The notes: generated by a model from the sequence alone, not told the origin. Counted from the first letter of the stretch, positions 16,525 to 27,423 are shown. The stretch: DNA of 64,000 nucleotides from Frigoribacterium sp. VKM Ac-2836 (GCF_013248995.1 NZ_JABRPK010000001.1:1178001-1242000); one strand, 5' to 3'. A program made the numbers and translations.

Positions 16525-17502
16525 TCAGAACCCCTCGTTCTCGCGCGTCACGTAGGGCGATTCGAGCGAGTCGAGCTCGTCGTCGGTGAGCCACAGGTCG
16601 ACCGAGGCCACGGCGTCGTCGAGGTGCTGCATCTTCGTGGCCCCGACGATGGGCGAGGTGACGGCGTCCTGCTGCCTCACCCAGGCCAGCGCGACCTGTG
16701 CGCGCGAGACGCCCCGCGCCTCCGCGACGTCGGCGACGGCCTGCGCGACGGTCCGGTCGCCGTCCTCTCGCTGCCGGTAGAGGGTCTGACCGAAGCGGTC
16801 GGTCTCGGTCCGGGCCGTGGTGGCGTCCCAGTCGCGGGTGAGCTTGCCGCGGGCCAGGGGCGACCAGGGCAGCACACCGACTCCCTGGTCGAGGCAGTAG
16901 GGGTGCATCTCCCGTTCTTCCTCGCGCTGGATCAGGCTGTACTGATCCTGCATCGAGACGAAACGCGTCCAGCCGCCGAGGTCGGCCGCGTGCTGCATCG
17001 TGGCGAACTGCCAGGCCCACATGCTCGAGGCACCGATGTATCGGGCCTTGCCCGACTTGACCACGTCGTGCAGGGCCTCCATCGTCTCCTCCACGGGCAC
17101 CTCGGGGTCGAAGCGGTGGATCTGGTACAGGTCGACGTAGTCGGTGCCGAGGCGACGCAGGCTCTCGTCGATGGCGCTCATCACATGGGCCCGGCTGAGG
17201 CCGGCACCGTTCGGACCGGGACGCATGCGGCCGTGCACCTTCGTGGCGAGGACGACCTCCTCGCGGGTGGCGAAGTCGCGCAGGGCCCGCCCGACGATCT
17301 CCTCGCTCGTGCCGTCCGAGTAGACGTCGGCGGTGTCGAAGGTCGAGATGCCGAGCTCGAGCGCGCGGGCGATGAACGGGCGACTCTCGTCCTCGGACAG
17401 GCTCCACTCGTGGGTCCCGCGGTCGGGGACGCCGTAACTCATGCAGCCGAGGGTCACCGCCGAGACGGTCAATCCGCTCGTGCCCAGTCGTGCGTACTCC
17501 AT
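16525..17502 (-). CDS. Aldo/keto reductase
   Basis: A 325-aa (beta/alpha)8 NADPH-dependent oxidoreductase. The catalytic tetrad is visible: Asp and Tyr in STFDTADVYSDG, Lys in VVLATKVHG and His in LYQIHRFD. The C-terminal NADP-binding part (SPIVGATKMQHLDDAV) fits the AKR11/YakC-like group. It reduces aldehydes or ketones; the substrate is unknown. The ATG at 17502 has a GAGAGGGA ribosome-binding site. Confidence 0.88.
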   Translation of the reverse strand: MEYARLGTSGLTVSAVTLGCMSYGVPDRGTHEWSLSEDESRPFIARALELGISTFDTADVYSDGTSEEIVGRALRDFATREEVVLATKVHGRMRPGPNGAGLSRAHVMSAIDESLRRLGTDYVDLYQIHRFDPEVPVEETMEALHDVVKSGKARYIGASSMWAWQFATMQHAADLGGWTRFVSMQDQYSLIQREEEREMHPYCLDQGVGVLPWSPLARGKLTRDWDATTARTETDRFGQTLYRQREDGDRTVAQAVADVAEARGVSRAQVALAWVRQQDAVTSPIVGATKMQHLDDAVASVDLWLTDDELDSLESPYVTRENEGF

Positions 17503-17557
17503 GTGTCGTCCCTCTCGTCGTCGAGGCGGGGCACCGGCGGCCACGCCGATTGCGACC

Positions 17558-18475
17558 CTACGCGCGAGGCGGCGTCGCCCGACTCGTGGTCGCCGCGTCG
17601 CCGCGGATCACCGAGGCGGCGTGGCGGAGCGCACGCCGCGCCTCCGGAGTCCAGGGCGCACCGACGAAGACGTGAAACGCACCGCGGTACATCCGCAGCT
17701 CGGCCCGCCCTCCGGCAGCGACCAGGCCGCGCGCCAGGCGTTTCACGTCGGGCGTCAGCAGGTCGCGGTCGCCCGCGTAGGCGAACACGGGCGGCAGACC
17801 CGAGAGGTCACCTCGCACCGGACTGACCGTGGGGTCGGCCGCGTCGCGGTCGCCCGCCCACCATCGGCCCGCGGCCACGAGGCCGTCGCGTCCCAGCATG
17901 GGGTCGAGCGGGGCGACCTCGTCGATCGCGGGGGAGTCGAGCAGGGCGTCCACCCACGGAGAGAAGAGCACGAGGGCGTCGGGCGCCGGTCGACCCGCAT
18001 CGCGTTCTCGCATGGCCGCGACGAGGGCCAGCGCCCCGCCCGCCGAGTCGCCCGCCAGCACGATGCGGGACGGGGAGGCGCGGCGCACCTCATCGAGGAC
18101 GGCGTCCAGCAAAGGCAGCACCTCGTCGACGTCGTGAGCCGGAGCGAGCCCGTAGAGCGGCACCGTGACGACGGCTCCGGAGGCGCGGACCAATCCGGCG
18201 AGCAGGGTCCAGTGGGTGGACAGGACGGGGTGCACGTAGGCGCCGCCGTGCAGGTAGACGACGTGTACGCCGCTCGCGGGGCGTCGCGGCCGGAGGGTGA
18301 CGACGCGGACCTCGCCGATCCGCGCCTCCTCGACGGTCGCGACGCGGCACACCGCCCGCGTGACCGGGGCCGCGGAACCCTGCCGGGCGATCGAGCGCAC
18401 GAGGGAGTCCTCGGTCTCGGTCGAGCGGGCGCGGAAGCGCAACAAGGCGCGCGTGGCAGCCATCGAGAGCGACAT
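17558..18475 (-). CDS. Alpha/beta hydrolase, hormone-sensitive-lipase (HSL) family
   Basis: 305 aa with the HSL-family oxyanion motif HGG (YLHGGAYVHP, about residues 75-77) and the nucleophile elbow GDSAGG (about 146-151). The likely acid is in the DLLTPD segment and the His in AFHVF. It should be a carboxylesterase acting on short or medium acyl esters or drug-like esters. The mRNA appears leaderless (TAGGGT box at 18482-18487). Confidence 0.85.
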   Translation of the reverse strand: MSLSMAATRALLRFRARSTETEDSLVRSIARQGSAAPVTRAVCRVATVEEARIGEVRVVTLRPRRPASGVHVVYLHGGAYVHPVLSTHWTLLAGLVRASGAVVTVPLYGLAPAHDVDEVLPLLDAVLDEVRRASPSRIVLAGDSAGGALALVAAMRERDAGRPAPDALVLFSPWVDALLDSPAIDEVAPLDPMLGRDGLVAAGRWWAGDRDAADPTVSPVRGDLSGLPPVFAYAGDRDLLTPDVKRLARGLVAAGGRAELRMYRGAFHVFVGAPWTPEARRALRHAASVIRGDAATTSRATPPRA

Positions 18476-18481
18476 GTCACG

Positions 18482-18487
18482 ACCCTA
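18482..18487 (-). promoter_or_regulatory. -10 box of the leaderless hydrolase gene
   Basis: TAGGGT on the minus strand, six bases upstream of the ATG at 18475. Confidence 0.5.
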
Positions 18488-18527
18488 CGCACGCGCACGG
18501 GGAACGGACGACCCCGGGGAACCAAGA

Positions 18528-18558
18528 AAGGCCCGCACACCACCGGTGTGCGGGCCTT
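18528..18558 (-). terminator. Second hairpin downstream of tRNA-Leu
   Basis: A perfect 13-bp stem (AAGGCCCGCACAC with its complement), loop CACCG, followed on the minus strand by a T-rich run (TTTCTTGG). It lies between tRNA-Leu and the hydrolase gene. Confidence 0.7.
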
Positions 18559-18601
18559 CCGTCGCTTGCGAACAAGCATCTGTCTCAACACAGATCGAAG
18601 A

Positions 18602-18626
18602 AAACATCTCTCGAGAGAAGATGTTT
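18602..18626 (-). terminator. Terminator of tRNA-Leu
   Basis: Stem AAACATCT/AGATGTTT followed by TTTTCTT on the minus strand, starting five bases after the tRNA 3' end. A classic intrinsic terminator. Confidence 0.75.
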
Positions 18627-18630
18627 CGTG

Positions 18631-18715
18631 TGTCCGAGGGGGGACTTGAACCCCCACGCCCTATACGGGCACTAGCACCTCAAGCTAGCGCGTCTGCCAT
18701 TTCCGCCACCCGGAC
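18631..18715 (-). tRNA. tRNA-Leu (anticodon GAG)
   Basis: An 85-nt minus-strand tRNA. The acceptor stem GTCCGGG pairs with CTCGGAC (one G-T), the discriminator is A, and CCA is not encoded. The anticodon loop CTTGAGG gives anticodon GAG (plus-strand positions 18679-18681), reading CUC/CUU codons. The long variable arm (GTGCCCGTATAGGGCGT) and the T-loop GTTCAAGTC are typical of class II leucine tRNAs. Confidence 0.95.
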
Positions 18716-18744
18716 TGGATGGTGCCGACCGAAGCCGACACGAA

Positions 18745-18750
18745 AGATTA
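18745..18750 (-). promoter_or_regulatory. -10 box of the tRNA-Leu gene
   Basis: TAATCT on the minus strand, about 30 bases upstream of the mature tRNA 5' end; no strong -35 is seen. Confidence 0.4.
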
Positions 18751-18811
18751 GCACGGCTCGCAGGCCCCTCGTGACCACGGCCACGACCCTCGTCGCGAAG
18801 GGCACGGCAGG

Positions 18812-18817
18812 TAGCGT
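18812..18817 (+). promoter_or_regulatory. -10 box of the leaderless M20 peptidase gene
   Basis: TAGCGT ends seven bases before the ATG at 18825. Confidence 0.45.
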
Positions 18818-18824
18818 GGGACGC

Positions 18825-20153
18825 ATGACGACGACCCCCACGAGCTCCGGCTCGGCCGAGCCCGAGCTCGACGAGACGGCCCGCATCGCCCGCGATCTGA
18901 TCCGGTTCGACACGTCGAACTACGGCGGCGGCCGGTCGAACGGCGAGGCCGCCGCGGCCGAGTACGTCGAGGCCGCCCTGCGCGATCTCGGCCTCGAGCC
19001 ACAGATGTACGAATCCGAGCCCGGCCGGGTCAGCGTGATCGCACGAGTCGAGGGAGCCGAACCCGCCAAGCCCGGCCTCGTGGTGCACGGCCACCTCGAC
19101 GTCGTGCCGGCCGACCCGGCGAACTGGTCGGTCGACCCCTTTGCCGGTGTCGTCCGTGACGGCATGCTCTGGGGACGCGGGGCCGTCGACATGAAGAACA
19201 TGGATGCCATGATGCTGACGGCCGTCGGCGACATCCTCCGGGCGGGCGAACGGCCGGCTCGAGACCTCGTCCTGGGATTCCTCGCCGACGAAGAGGCCGG
19301 GGGAGTCCTCGGCTCCCACTTCCTCGTCAAAGAGCACCCCGGCGTGTTCGACGGTGCCACCGAGGCGATCAGCGAGGTGGGCGGTTACTCGACCTTCATC
19401 GACGGACGCCGCTCGTACCTCCTGCAGACCGGCGAGAAGGCCCTCGTCTGGGTCAAGCTGACGGCCCGGGGCACCGCCGGCCACGGCTCCCAGATGATCG
19501 AGGCCAACGCCGTGACGCGCCTGGCCGAGGCCGTCGCCGTGCTCGGTCGTCAGCAGTGGCCCATCGTGCTGACCGAGACGACCACCGCCTTGCTGGGCGA
19601 GGTCGCGCGCATCCTCGACGTCGACGTGCACGAGGTCGCACCCGACGAGTTGGTCCTGCGCACGGGCACCGCCAAGGGATTCATCCGCGGCTCGCTGCGG
19701 ACGACGACCAACCCCACGATGCTCACGGCCGGCTACAAGCACAACGTCGTCCCCGACAGGGCCGAGGCCCTGGTCGACATCCGCTGCATGCCGGGCCAGG
19801 AAGAGGCGGTGCTCGCCGAGGTGCAGGCCCTGATCGGCGACGACGTCGAGATCGAGACGATCCACACCGACATCGGTCTCGAGACGCCGTTCTCGGGCCC
19901 CCTGGTCGACGCGATCACGGCCACACTCGACCGGCACGATCCCGGGGCCCCGGTCCTGCCCTACCTGCTCTCGGGCGGCACCGACAACAAGGCCCTCAGT
20001 CTGCTCGGCATCGCCGGATACGGCTTCGCGCCGCTCCGGCTCGACGAGGGCATGGACTTCCCCGCCATGTTCCACGGCGTCGACGAACGGGTGCCGCTCG
20101 ACGCACTATCCTTTGGCAGTCGCGTCCTGCGGGACTTGTTGTCGACGTACTAG
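18825..20153 (+). CDS. M20/M25/M40-family metallopeptidase (ArgE/DapE/ACY1 type)
   Basis: 442 aa. The two-zinc site is complete: His and Asp in VVHGHLDVVPAD, bridging Asp in WGRGAVDMKN, the catalytic Glu pair in ADEEAGG, Glu in ISEVGG, and the distal His in MFHGVDERVP. The dimerisation domain interrupts it at about residues 195-330. It hydrolyses an amide or dipeptide bond; the exact substrate is open. It is followed 28 bp later by uppP, and the pair sits at the head of a conserved actinobacterial block. Confidence 0.88.
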   Translation: MTTTPTSSGSAEPELDETARIARDLIRFDTSNYGGGRSNGEAAAAEYVEAALRDLGLEPQMYESEPGRVSVIARVEGAEPAKPGLVVHGHLDVVPADPANWSVDPFAGVVRDGMLWGRGAVDMKNMDAMMLTAVGDILRAGERPARDLVLGFLADEEAGGVLGSHFLVKEHPGVFDGATEAISEVGGYSTFIDGRRSYLLQTGEKALVWVKLTARGTAGHGSQMIEANAVTRLAEAVAVLGRQQWPIVLTETTTALLGEVARILDVDVHEVAPDELVLRTGTAKGFIRGSLRTTTNPTMLTAGYKHNVVPDRAEALVDIRCMPGQEEAVLAEVQALIGDDVEIETIHTDIGLETPFSGPLVDAITATLDRHDPGAPVLPYLLSGGTDNKALSLLGIAGYGFAPLRLDEGMDFPAMFHGVDERVPLDALSFGSRVLRDLLSTY

Positions 20154-20181
20154 CAACCCCCGCACCAGAAGGGTCACCCGC

Positions 20182-21024
20182 GTGGAGCATCTCCTCCAGG
20201 CACTCCTGCTCGGCCTCGTCCAGGGCCTCACGGAGTTCCTCCCCGTCTCGTCGAGCGCCCACCTGCGCCTCGTCGGCCTGTTCTTCAGTGACCCCGGGGC
20301 GGCGGCCGAGTTCGATCCCGGCGCCACCTTCACGGCGATCACGCAACTCGGCACCGAACTCGCGGTCGTCATCTACTTCTGGCGCGACATCACGAGGATC
20401 GTCTCGCGGTGGTTCGCGGGCATGACCGGCAAGATCCCGCGCACCGACCCCGACGTCCGCATGGGCTGGCTCGTGATCATCGGCACCGTGCCGATCGTGC
20501 TCGTGGGGTACGTGGCACAGGAGTACATCCGCACGGTGTTCCGTTCGCTGTGGATCGTCGCGATCGTGCTGATCGTCTTCGGCGTGCTGCTCGGTCTGGC
20601 CGACCGTCTCGGCAAGAAGACCGAGCGCTTCGAGGACATGCGCTACGGCCACGGCATCGCCGTCGGCGTCGCGCAGGTGCTGGCTCTCTTCCCGGGCGTC
20701 TCACGATCGGGAGCCACGACGACCACGGCGCTCGCCCTCGGCTACACGCGGCCGGCCGCGGCACGCTTCTCGTTCCTGCTGGCCGTTCCCGCGGTCTTCG
20801 GCAGCGGCCTGTACGAGCTCGTCCAGAGCTTCAGCGACCCGGGGCCCTACTCGCTGGGCGAGACCCTGGCCGCGACGGTCGTCGCCTTCGTCGTCGGATT
20901 CGTCGTCATCGCGTTCTTCATGAACTACATCTCGCGACGCAGCTTCGCTCCGTTCGTGGCCTACCGCATCGTGCTCGGCGTCGTCCTGCTCGTCCTGCTC
21001 GGCACGGGCGTGGTGGCCGCATGA
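20182..21024 (+). CDS. uppP: Undecaprenyl-diphosphatase (bacitracin resistance protein)
   Basis: A 280-aa membrane protein with about eight hydrophobic segments. The two BacA/UppP motifs are intact: QGLTEFLPVSSSAHL near the N-terminus (catalytic Glu and Ser-rich loop) and PGVSRSGATTT in the second half. It recycles undecaprenyl pyrophosphate to the monophosphate carrier used for peptidoglycan and for the polymer operon at 0-5.2 kb. The GTG at 20182 is used, with an AGAAGGG site. Its stop overlaps the mshC start (ATGA). Confidence 0.93.
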   Translation: MEHLLQALLLGLVQGLTEFLPVSSSAHLRLVGLFFSDPGAAAEFDPGATFTAITQLGTELAVVIYFWRDITRIVSRWFAGMTGKIPRTDPDVRMGWLVIIGTVPIVLVGYVAQEYIRTVFRSLWIVAIVLIVFGVLLGLADRLGKKTERFEDMRYGHGIAVGVAQVLALFPGVSRSGATTTTALALGYTRPAAARFSFLLAVPAVFGSGLYELVQSFSDPGPYSLGETLAATVVAFVVGFVVIAFFMNYISRRSFAPFVAYRIVLGVVLLVLLGTGVVAA

Positions 21025-22283
21025 GGTCCTGGACCGGACCCGAGGTCCCGCGCCTGCCCGGCCTCGGCGACCTCCCGGCACTGCACGACACCTCCACCGG
21101 CACGGTCCACCCGACCGAGGTCGACGGATCGCGGGCCGGCCTCTACGTGTGCGGCATCACCCCGTACGACGCGACCCACCTCGGTCACGCGTCGACCTAC
21201 CTCGCCTTCGACACCCTGCTGCGAGTCTGGCGCGACGCCGGGGTCGAGGTGGTCTACGCACAGAACACGACCGACGTCGACGACCCGCTGCTCGACCGCG
21301 CTGCGGCCACCGGAGTCGACTGGCGGGAGCTGGCCGACGACCAGACCGATCTCTTCCGCAGCGACATGCAGCACCTGGCCGTGGTGCCGCCGACGCACTA
21401 CGTCGCGGTGACCGAAGTGGTGACCGATGTCGCGGACGCCGTCGCGCGCCTCCTCGATCGGGGTCTCGCGTACCCCGTGTCGACCGGCGCCTCCGATGCC
21501 GGCGACGACCTGTACTTCGACGTCCGGGCCGCCGAGCGCGAGACCGACTGGCACCTGGGGCTCGAGAGCCGCTACGACGCCGAGACGATGGCCCGGTTCT
21601 TCGCCGAACGCGGTGGAGACCCCGACCGAGAGGGCAAGCGCGACCCGCTCGACCCGCTGCTCTGGCGCGCCGCCCGAGCCGCCGAGCCGGCCTGGCCCAC
21701 CCGGTTGGGCGCCGGCCGCCCCGGCTGGCACATCGAGTGCACGGTGATCGCCCAGCAACACCTCGACGTCCCGATCACGGTCAACGGCGGCGGCAGCGAC
21801 CTGGTGTTCCCGCACCACGAGATGAGCACCGCGCACGGCACGGCCCTCACCGGCCGCCCCTACGCCGTGCACCACACGCACACCGGCATGGTCGGATACC
21901 AGGGCGAGAAGATGAGCAAGTCGCTTGGCAACCTGGTCAAGGTCAGCGAACTCGTCGCCGGCGGCCACGACCCCCGGGCCGTGCGGCTCGCCCTGCTGGC
22001 CCACCACTACCGGTCCGACTGGGAATGGTTCGACGCCGACCTCGTCGACGCCGAGCAGCGACTCGGGCGATGGCTCGCCTGGGCCGCGACGAGCGCAGGA
22101 GGCGCGGGTCCCGTCACGGCACCCACTCCCTTCATCGTCGGGCTGCGTTCCCTCCTCGGCAACGACCTCGACACGCCGTCGGCACTCGCCGCCGTCGACG
22201 CCTTCGTCGACCGAGGAGCCGCCCCGACCGAGGTCGACGTCGACGCCGTGCAGGCCCTGTTGGGCGTCGACCTGCACGCCTGA
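21021..22283 (+). CDS. mshC: L-cysteine:1D-myo-inositol 2-amino-2-deoxy-alpha-D-glucopyranoside ligase
   Basis: 420 aa, a cysteinyl-tRNA synthetase paralogue of the mycothiol pathway. It has the HIGH-like motif TPYDATHLGHAS, the zinc ligands (Cys in YVCGITPYD, Cys in GWHIECTVIA, His pair in FPHHEMS) and KMSKS (GEKMSKSLGN). It joins cysteine to GlcN-Ins at the cost of ATP. The short C-terminus without a tRNA-binding domain separates it from CysS. It is translationally coupled to uppP, and the uppP-mshC order is conserved in actinobacteria. Confidence 0.95.
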   Translation: MRSWTGPEVPRLPGLGDLPALHDTSTGTVHPTEVDGSRAGLYVCGITPYDATHLGHASTYLAFDTLLRVWRDAGVEVVYAQNTTDVDDPLLDRAAATGVDWRELADDQTDLFRSDMQHLAVVPPTHYVAVTEVVTDVADAVARLLDRGLAYPVSTGASDAGDDLYFDVRAAERETDWHLGLESRYDAETMARFFAERGGDPDREGKRDPLDPLLWRAARAAEPAWPTRLGAGRPGWHIECTVIAQQHLDVPITVNGGGSDLVFPHHEMSTAHGTALTGRPYAVHHTHTGMVGYQGEKMSKSLGNLVKVSELVAGGHDPRAVRLALLAHHYRSDWEWFDADLVDAEQRLGRWLAWAATSAGGAGPVTAPTPFIVGLRSLLGNDLDTPSALAAVDAFVDRGAAPTEVDVDAVQALLGVDLHA

Positions 22284-22331
22284 GCACGCCTGCGCGGACG
22301 AGCAGGCACGGTCGCGCCGGTTCACTCGTCG

Positions 22332-22353
22332 AAACCGGTCGCGCCTCCGGTTT
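22332..22353 (+). terminator. Terminator of the uppP-mshC operon
   Basis: Stem AAACCGG/CCGGTTT followed by TT, about 50 nt after the mshC stop. The loop contains the CGCGCCTCC word that recurs across the window. Confidence 0.65.
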
Positions 22354-22400
22354 TTCATACGTTCGCATGAGTGTTCCTCAATCAGCACGGGTGTCTGCCC

Positions 22401-22406
22401 TACGAT
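22401..22406 (+). promoter_or_regulatory. -10 box of the leaderless two-component operon
   Basis: TACGAT ends seven bases before the GTG at 22414, which favours that start over the ATG at 22405. Confidence 0.45.
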
Positions 22407-22413
22407 GGTCGGC

Positions 22414-23757
22414 GTGGAAACGTCGATCACCGCGCCGGCCCCGGCCGCGACACCGAACGACGCCCGCCGACCCCTCACCCGACGCGACACACGCATCGAC
22501 CTCTGGATCGCCGCCCTCACCGTCGTGCTGGGCCTCGTCACGCTCTGGCTCAGCGCCATCATCGTCGAGGACGCGGACGGGGCGGCCTCGACGTCGACCG
22601 TCGAGAGCGTGCTCTGGCTCGTCGGCCTGTGTGCGCCGATCGCCTTCCGGCGACTCCGGCCCGTCACCGTCCTCGTCGTCGTGTCGATCGTCTTCCTGGC
22701 CGCCCAGCTGAGGGGCTATCCCGACACGCTCACCCCGTCGATCGTCGAGTTCGTCGCGATCTTCACCGCGAACGCCTGGGCCGCCCGGCGAGCCCGCGCG
22801 CTCGTCGTCAGCATCGTCGTGACGGCCGTCATGTTCGTGTGGCTCGGCGTGTGGCTTCGCTCGGTCTCGGCGTCGGACGCCGCGGCGCCCGACCCCGTGA
22901 CCCTGGCAACGATCGCCTACACCCTGGTCTCCAACGGCATCGTCCTCGTCACCGCCATCGCCTTCGGACGTGCGGCTCGCGTCTCCGCCATCAGGCTGCA
23001 CGCCCTGGAGCGCACCGGTGTGGAGCTCCGTGCCGCACACGAGCTCGTCGCCGACCGGGCGATCAACGAAGAACGGACCCGCCTCGCCCGCGAACTGCAC
23101 GACGTGGTCGCCCATCACGTCGCCGTCATCGGTATCCAGGCAGGGGCCGCCCGGCGAACGCTCGATCGGCCCGACATCGCGCGGGGTGCCCTCTCGGCCG
23201 TCGAGGGCACGGCTCGCACCACGATCGACGAACTCGACCGCCTGCTCTCCGTGTTGCGGTCGCGCGACGGCGAGACAGGTTCCGGCCCCTCGGGCCTCGA
23301 CGCGCTCCCCGAGTTGATGACCGACACGCGCGCCCTCGGTCTCGAGGTCCGGTTCTCGGTGCACGGCGACATCCGGGACGTCCCCGAGAGCATCGGGGTG
23401 ACTCTCTACCGCATCACCCAAGAGGCCCTGACCAACACCCTCAAACACGGCAACGCGTCGATCGCCGAGGTGCACCTCCGCTACGGCGACCGCACCGTCG
23501 AGGTCGAGGTCGTCGACGACGGCCGCGCCGGCCCGACGCCCTATCCCGGGGCGGTCGTCCCCTCGCCGACGGCCGGCCCGGGCGGTGGACTGGGTCAGCG
23601 GGGCATGCGCGAGCGGGTCGACCTGCACGGGGGCGAGCTGCACCTCGGCCCGCGACCGCGCGGGGGCTACCGCGTGCGCGCCGTGTTGCCGGTGGGCGCC
23701 TGCCGCGACGCCCACCCCCGCGACCACGTCACCACCGACCCCTCCGAGAGCGCATGA
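22414..23757 (+). CDS. NarL-type sensor histidine kinase
   Basis: 447 aa. Residues 30-190 hold about five membrane segments with short loops, so the sensor lies in or near the membrane. A HisKA_3 domain follows (RLARELHDVVAHHVAVIGIQ, phosphoacceptor His in ELHD), then an HATPase_c domain (YRITQEALTNTLKHGNA, VVDDGR, GGGLGQRGMRERVDLHGG). It phosphorylates the response regulator encoded by the overlapping next gene (ATGA). The signal is unknown. The start could also be the ATG at 22405. Confidence 0.9.
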   Translation: METSITAPAPAATPNDARRPLTRRDTRIDLWIAALTVVLGLVTLWLSAIIVEDADGAASTSTVESVLWLVGLCAPIAFRRLRPVTVLVVVSIVFLAAQLRGYPDTLTPSIVEFVAIFTANAWAARRARALVVSIVVTAVMFVWLGVWLRSVSASDAAAPDPVTLATIAYTLVSNGIVLVTAIAFGRAARVSAIRLHALERTGVELRAAHELVADRAINEERTRLARELHDVVAHHVAVIGIQAGAARRTLDRPDIARGALSAVEGTARTTIDELDRLLSVLRSRDGETGSGPSGLDALPELMTDTRALGLEVRFSVHGDIRDVPESIGVTLYRITQEALTNTLKHGNASIAEVHLRYGDRTVEVEVVDDGRAGPTPYPGAVVPSPTAGPGGGLGQRGMRERVDLHGGELHLGPRPRGGYRVRAVLPVGACRDAHPRDHVTTDPSESA

Positions 23758-24449
23758 CCGACACGACCGACCCCGTCACCGTCCTCCTCGTCGACGATCA
23801 AGACCTCGTCCGCACGGGCTTCCGCATCATCCTCGACACGGCACCCGAGGTCAGGGTGGTCGGCGAGGCCCGTGACGGGCTCGAGGCGGTGGACCTCGTC
23901 CGGCGGCTGCGCCCCGACGTCGTCGTCATGGACATCGAGATGCCCGTCCTCGACGGGCTCGAGGCCACGCGTCGCATCCTCGAGGAGTCTCCCGGGGGCT
24001 GCCCCGCGGTCCTCGTCCTGACCACCTTCGGCCGAGACGACTACGTCTTCCGGGCGCTGCAGGCCGGCGCGAGCGGATTCCTGCTCAAGACCGCCACGCC
24101 CGAAGAGCTCATCGAGGCGATCGCCGTGGTGCACCGGGGCGACGCCCTGCTCTCGCCCCAGCTCACCCGCACCGTCGTCGAGCGCGCCGTCGGCGATCCC
24201 ACGGCGGCGAGGGTCGTCGTCCCGAGTCCGGCCCTCTCGACCCTGACCGAACGAGAACGCGAGGTGCTCGACCGACTCGCCTCCGGGGCATCGAACGCCG
24301 AGATCGCCCGACAGCTCTTCCTCGGCGAGGCCACGGTCAAGACGCACGTCTCGAACGTTCTCGGCAAGCTCGGCCTCCGAGACCGGACGGCGGCCGTCGT
24401 GTTCGCCTACGAGAACGGCGTCGCCGTCCCTGGCGAACTCCCGACCTGA
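23754..24449 (+). CDS. NarL/LuxR-family response regulator
   Basis: 231 aa. The N-terminal receiver has the acidic pair (LLVDDQ), the phosphoacceptor Asp in VVVMDIEMP, the conserved Thr (VLTTFG) and Lys (LLKTATPEEL). The C-terminal LuxR helix-turn-helix reads LTEREREVLDRLASGASNAEIARQLFLGEATVKTHVSNVLGKL. It is translated together with the sensor kinase; no neighbouring target operon is evident. Confidence 0.93.
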   Translation: MTDTTDPVTVLLVDDQDLVRTGFRIILDTAPEVRVVGEARDGLEAVDLVRRLRPDVVVMDIEMPVLDGLEATRRILEESPGGCPAVLVLTTFGRDDYVFRALQAGASGFLLKTATPEELIEAIAVVHRGDALLSPQLTRTVVERAVGDPTAARVVVPSPALSTLTEREREVLDRLASGASNAEIARQLFLGEATVKTHVSNVLGKLGLRDRTAAVVFAYENGVAVPGELPT

Positions 24450-24508
24450 CCATCGCCGTCGATCCGGCCTGCGCGACCGGCCGCATCCGTCCCGCGTGAC
24501 GACTGGGG

Positions 24509-25420
24509 TCAGGGGACCGGGGGGTACCGAGGGTCGTCCGGTCGGCCGTCCCCGCCCTTGCCGTCTCGTCGTCTGAGGTACCGCTCGAACTCCTGCGCGA
24601 TGGCTTCGCCGCTCGCCTCGGGGCTGTCCACCGTGTCGCGGGCCTGCTCGAGCTGTTCGATGTAGCCCGCCATGTCCTCGTCGTCGGCCGCGAGGGCATC
24701 GATGCCGGACTCCCAGGCCGTCGACTCGGCGGCGAGCTCACCCCGGGGTATCGTCACGCCCGACAACTCGTCGAGCTTCTCGATGAGGGCGAGCGTCGCC
24801 TTGGGCGACGGGGCGTTGTGGACGTAGTGCGGCACGGAGGCCCAGATCGACAGGGTCGGCACGCCGGCGGCCTCGACCGCGTCGGCGAGGACCGACAGGA
24901 TGCCCACCGGTCCCTCGTAGGTGCTCCGCTCGAGGGTGTACTCGTCGCGGACGGCTTCGTTCTCGCTGCTCACGAAGACCGAGATGGGACGAGTGTGCGG
25001 GACGTCCGCCAGCATCGCCCCGAGGAACACCACCCCCGTGACGTCGTGCACGTCGATCAGGTCGACGATCTCGGCGGCGAAACCCCGCCAGCTGCGGGAG
25101 GGCTCGGCACCCAAGAGAACGAGCACCTCGGTAGCGGCCGATGCCGGGTCGCGGGGGAGGCCGGTCGCGGCGTCGGCTGCCGCGTGCAGCTGGATGCGGG
25201 GCCACACCAGCGTCCGTTCGCCGTCGTCGTCCAGCCCGACCTGCGGTCGGTTGAACTGGTAGTCGATGTACCGTTCGCCGTCGAGCTCGGCCACCGGTTC
25301 GAGCGAGAGCGTCTCGACCAGGCTCCGCGCGACACCGCTGGCGGCCTCGCCGGCGTCGTTCCAGCCCTCGAAGGCCACCACCAGAAGGCGTCCCGCAGCG
25401 AAATCCGACGTGTTCGTCAA
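24509..25420 (-). CDS. PAC2 (proteasome assembly chaperone-like) family protein
   Basis: 303 aa. The PAC2 fold is recognisable from LLVVAFEGWNDAGEAASGVA at the start, the VLLGAEPSRSWRGFA segment and SIWASVPHYVHNAPSPKAT. In actinobacteria the family is widespread with an uncertain role and sits near mshC and the proteasome locus (M. tuberculosis Rv2125 context). I chose the TTG start at 25420 because GTGAGGAC lies at the right distance. The C-terminal tail is charged and probably disordered. It converges with the response regulator. Confidence 0.85.
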   Translation of the reverse strand: MTNTSDFAAGRLLVVAFEGWNDAGEAASGVARSLVETLSLEPVAELDGERYIDYQFNRPQVGLDDDGERTLVWPRIQLHAAADAATGLPRDPASAATEVLVLLGAEPSRSWRGFAAEIVDLIDVHDVTGVVFLGAMLADVPHTRPISVFVSSENEAVRDEYTLERSTYEGPVGILSVLADAVEAAGVPTLSIWASVPHYVHNAPSPKATLALIEKLDELSGVTIPRGELAAESTAWESGIDALAADDEDMAGYIEQLEQARDTVDSPEASGEAIAQEFERYLRRRDGKGGDGRPDDPRYPPVP

Positions 25421-25527
25421 CCTGAGTCCTCACCGTGCCGGAAGGGCGTCCAGCGCTTGACCCACCACGATAGTCCGTGACCTCGACCAGGAGGCGCGGG
25501 CCGGGAGGTCACGGGGGTCACGCCCGG

Positions 25528-25533
25528 TAGACT
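25528..25533 (+). promoter_or_regulatory. -10 box of the leaderless HAD phosphatase gene
   Basis: TAGACT ends eight bases before the GTG at 25542. The same hexamer is used in front of tatA. Confidence 0.45.
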
Positions 25534-25541
25534 CGACCGCC

Positions 25542-27339
<1,798 letters not shown>

Positions 27340-27423
27340 GCACCGCGAGGGTGCCGATCGCCCCCGCTAAGCTGTCCCCGCATCCGCGCGACCCGACGGG
27401 TCGCCTCCACGAAATGAGTCCCC

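Noticed and set aside
18297-18824. Extension of the M20 peptidase frame upstream through tRNA-Leu
   Set aside because: It would read through the tRNA and its terminators; the ATG at 18825 has a -10 box at leaderless distance.
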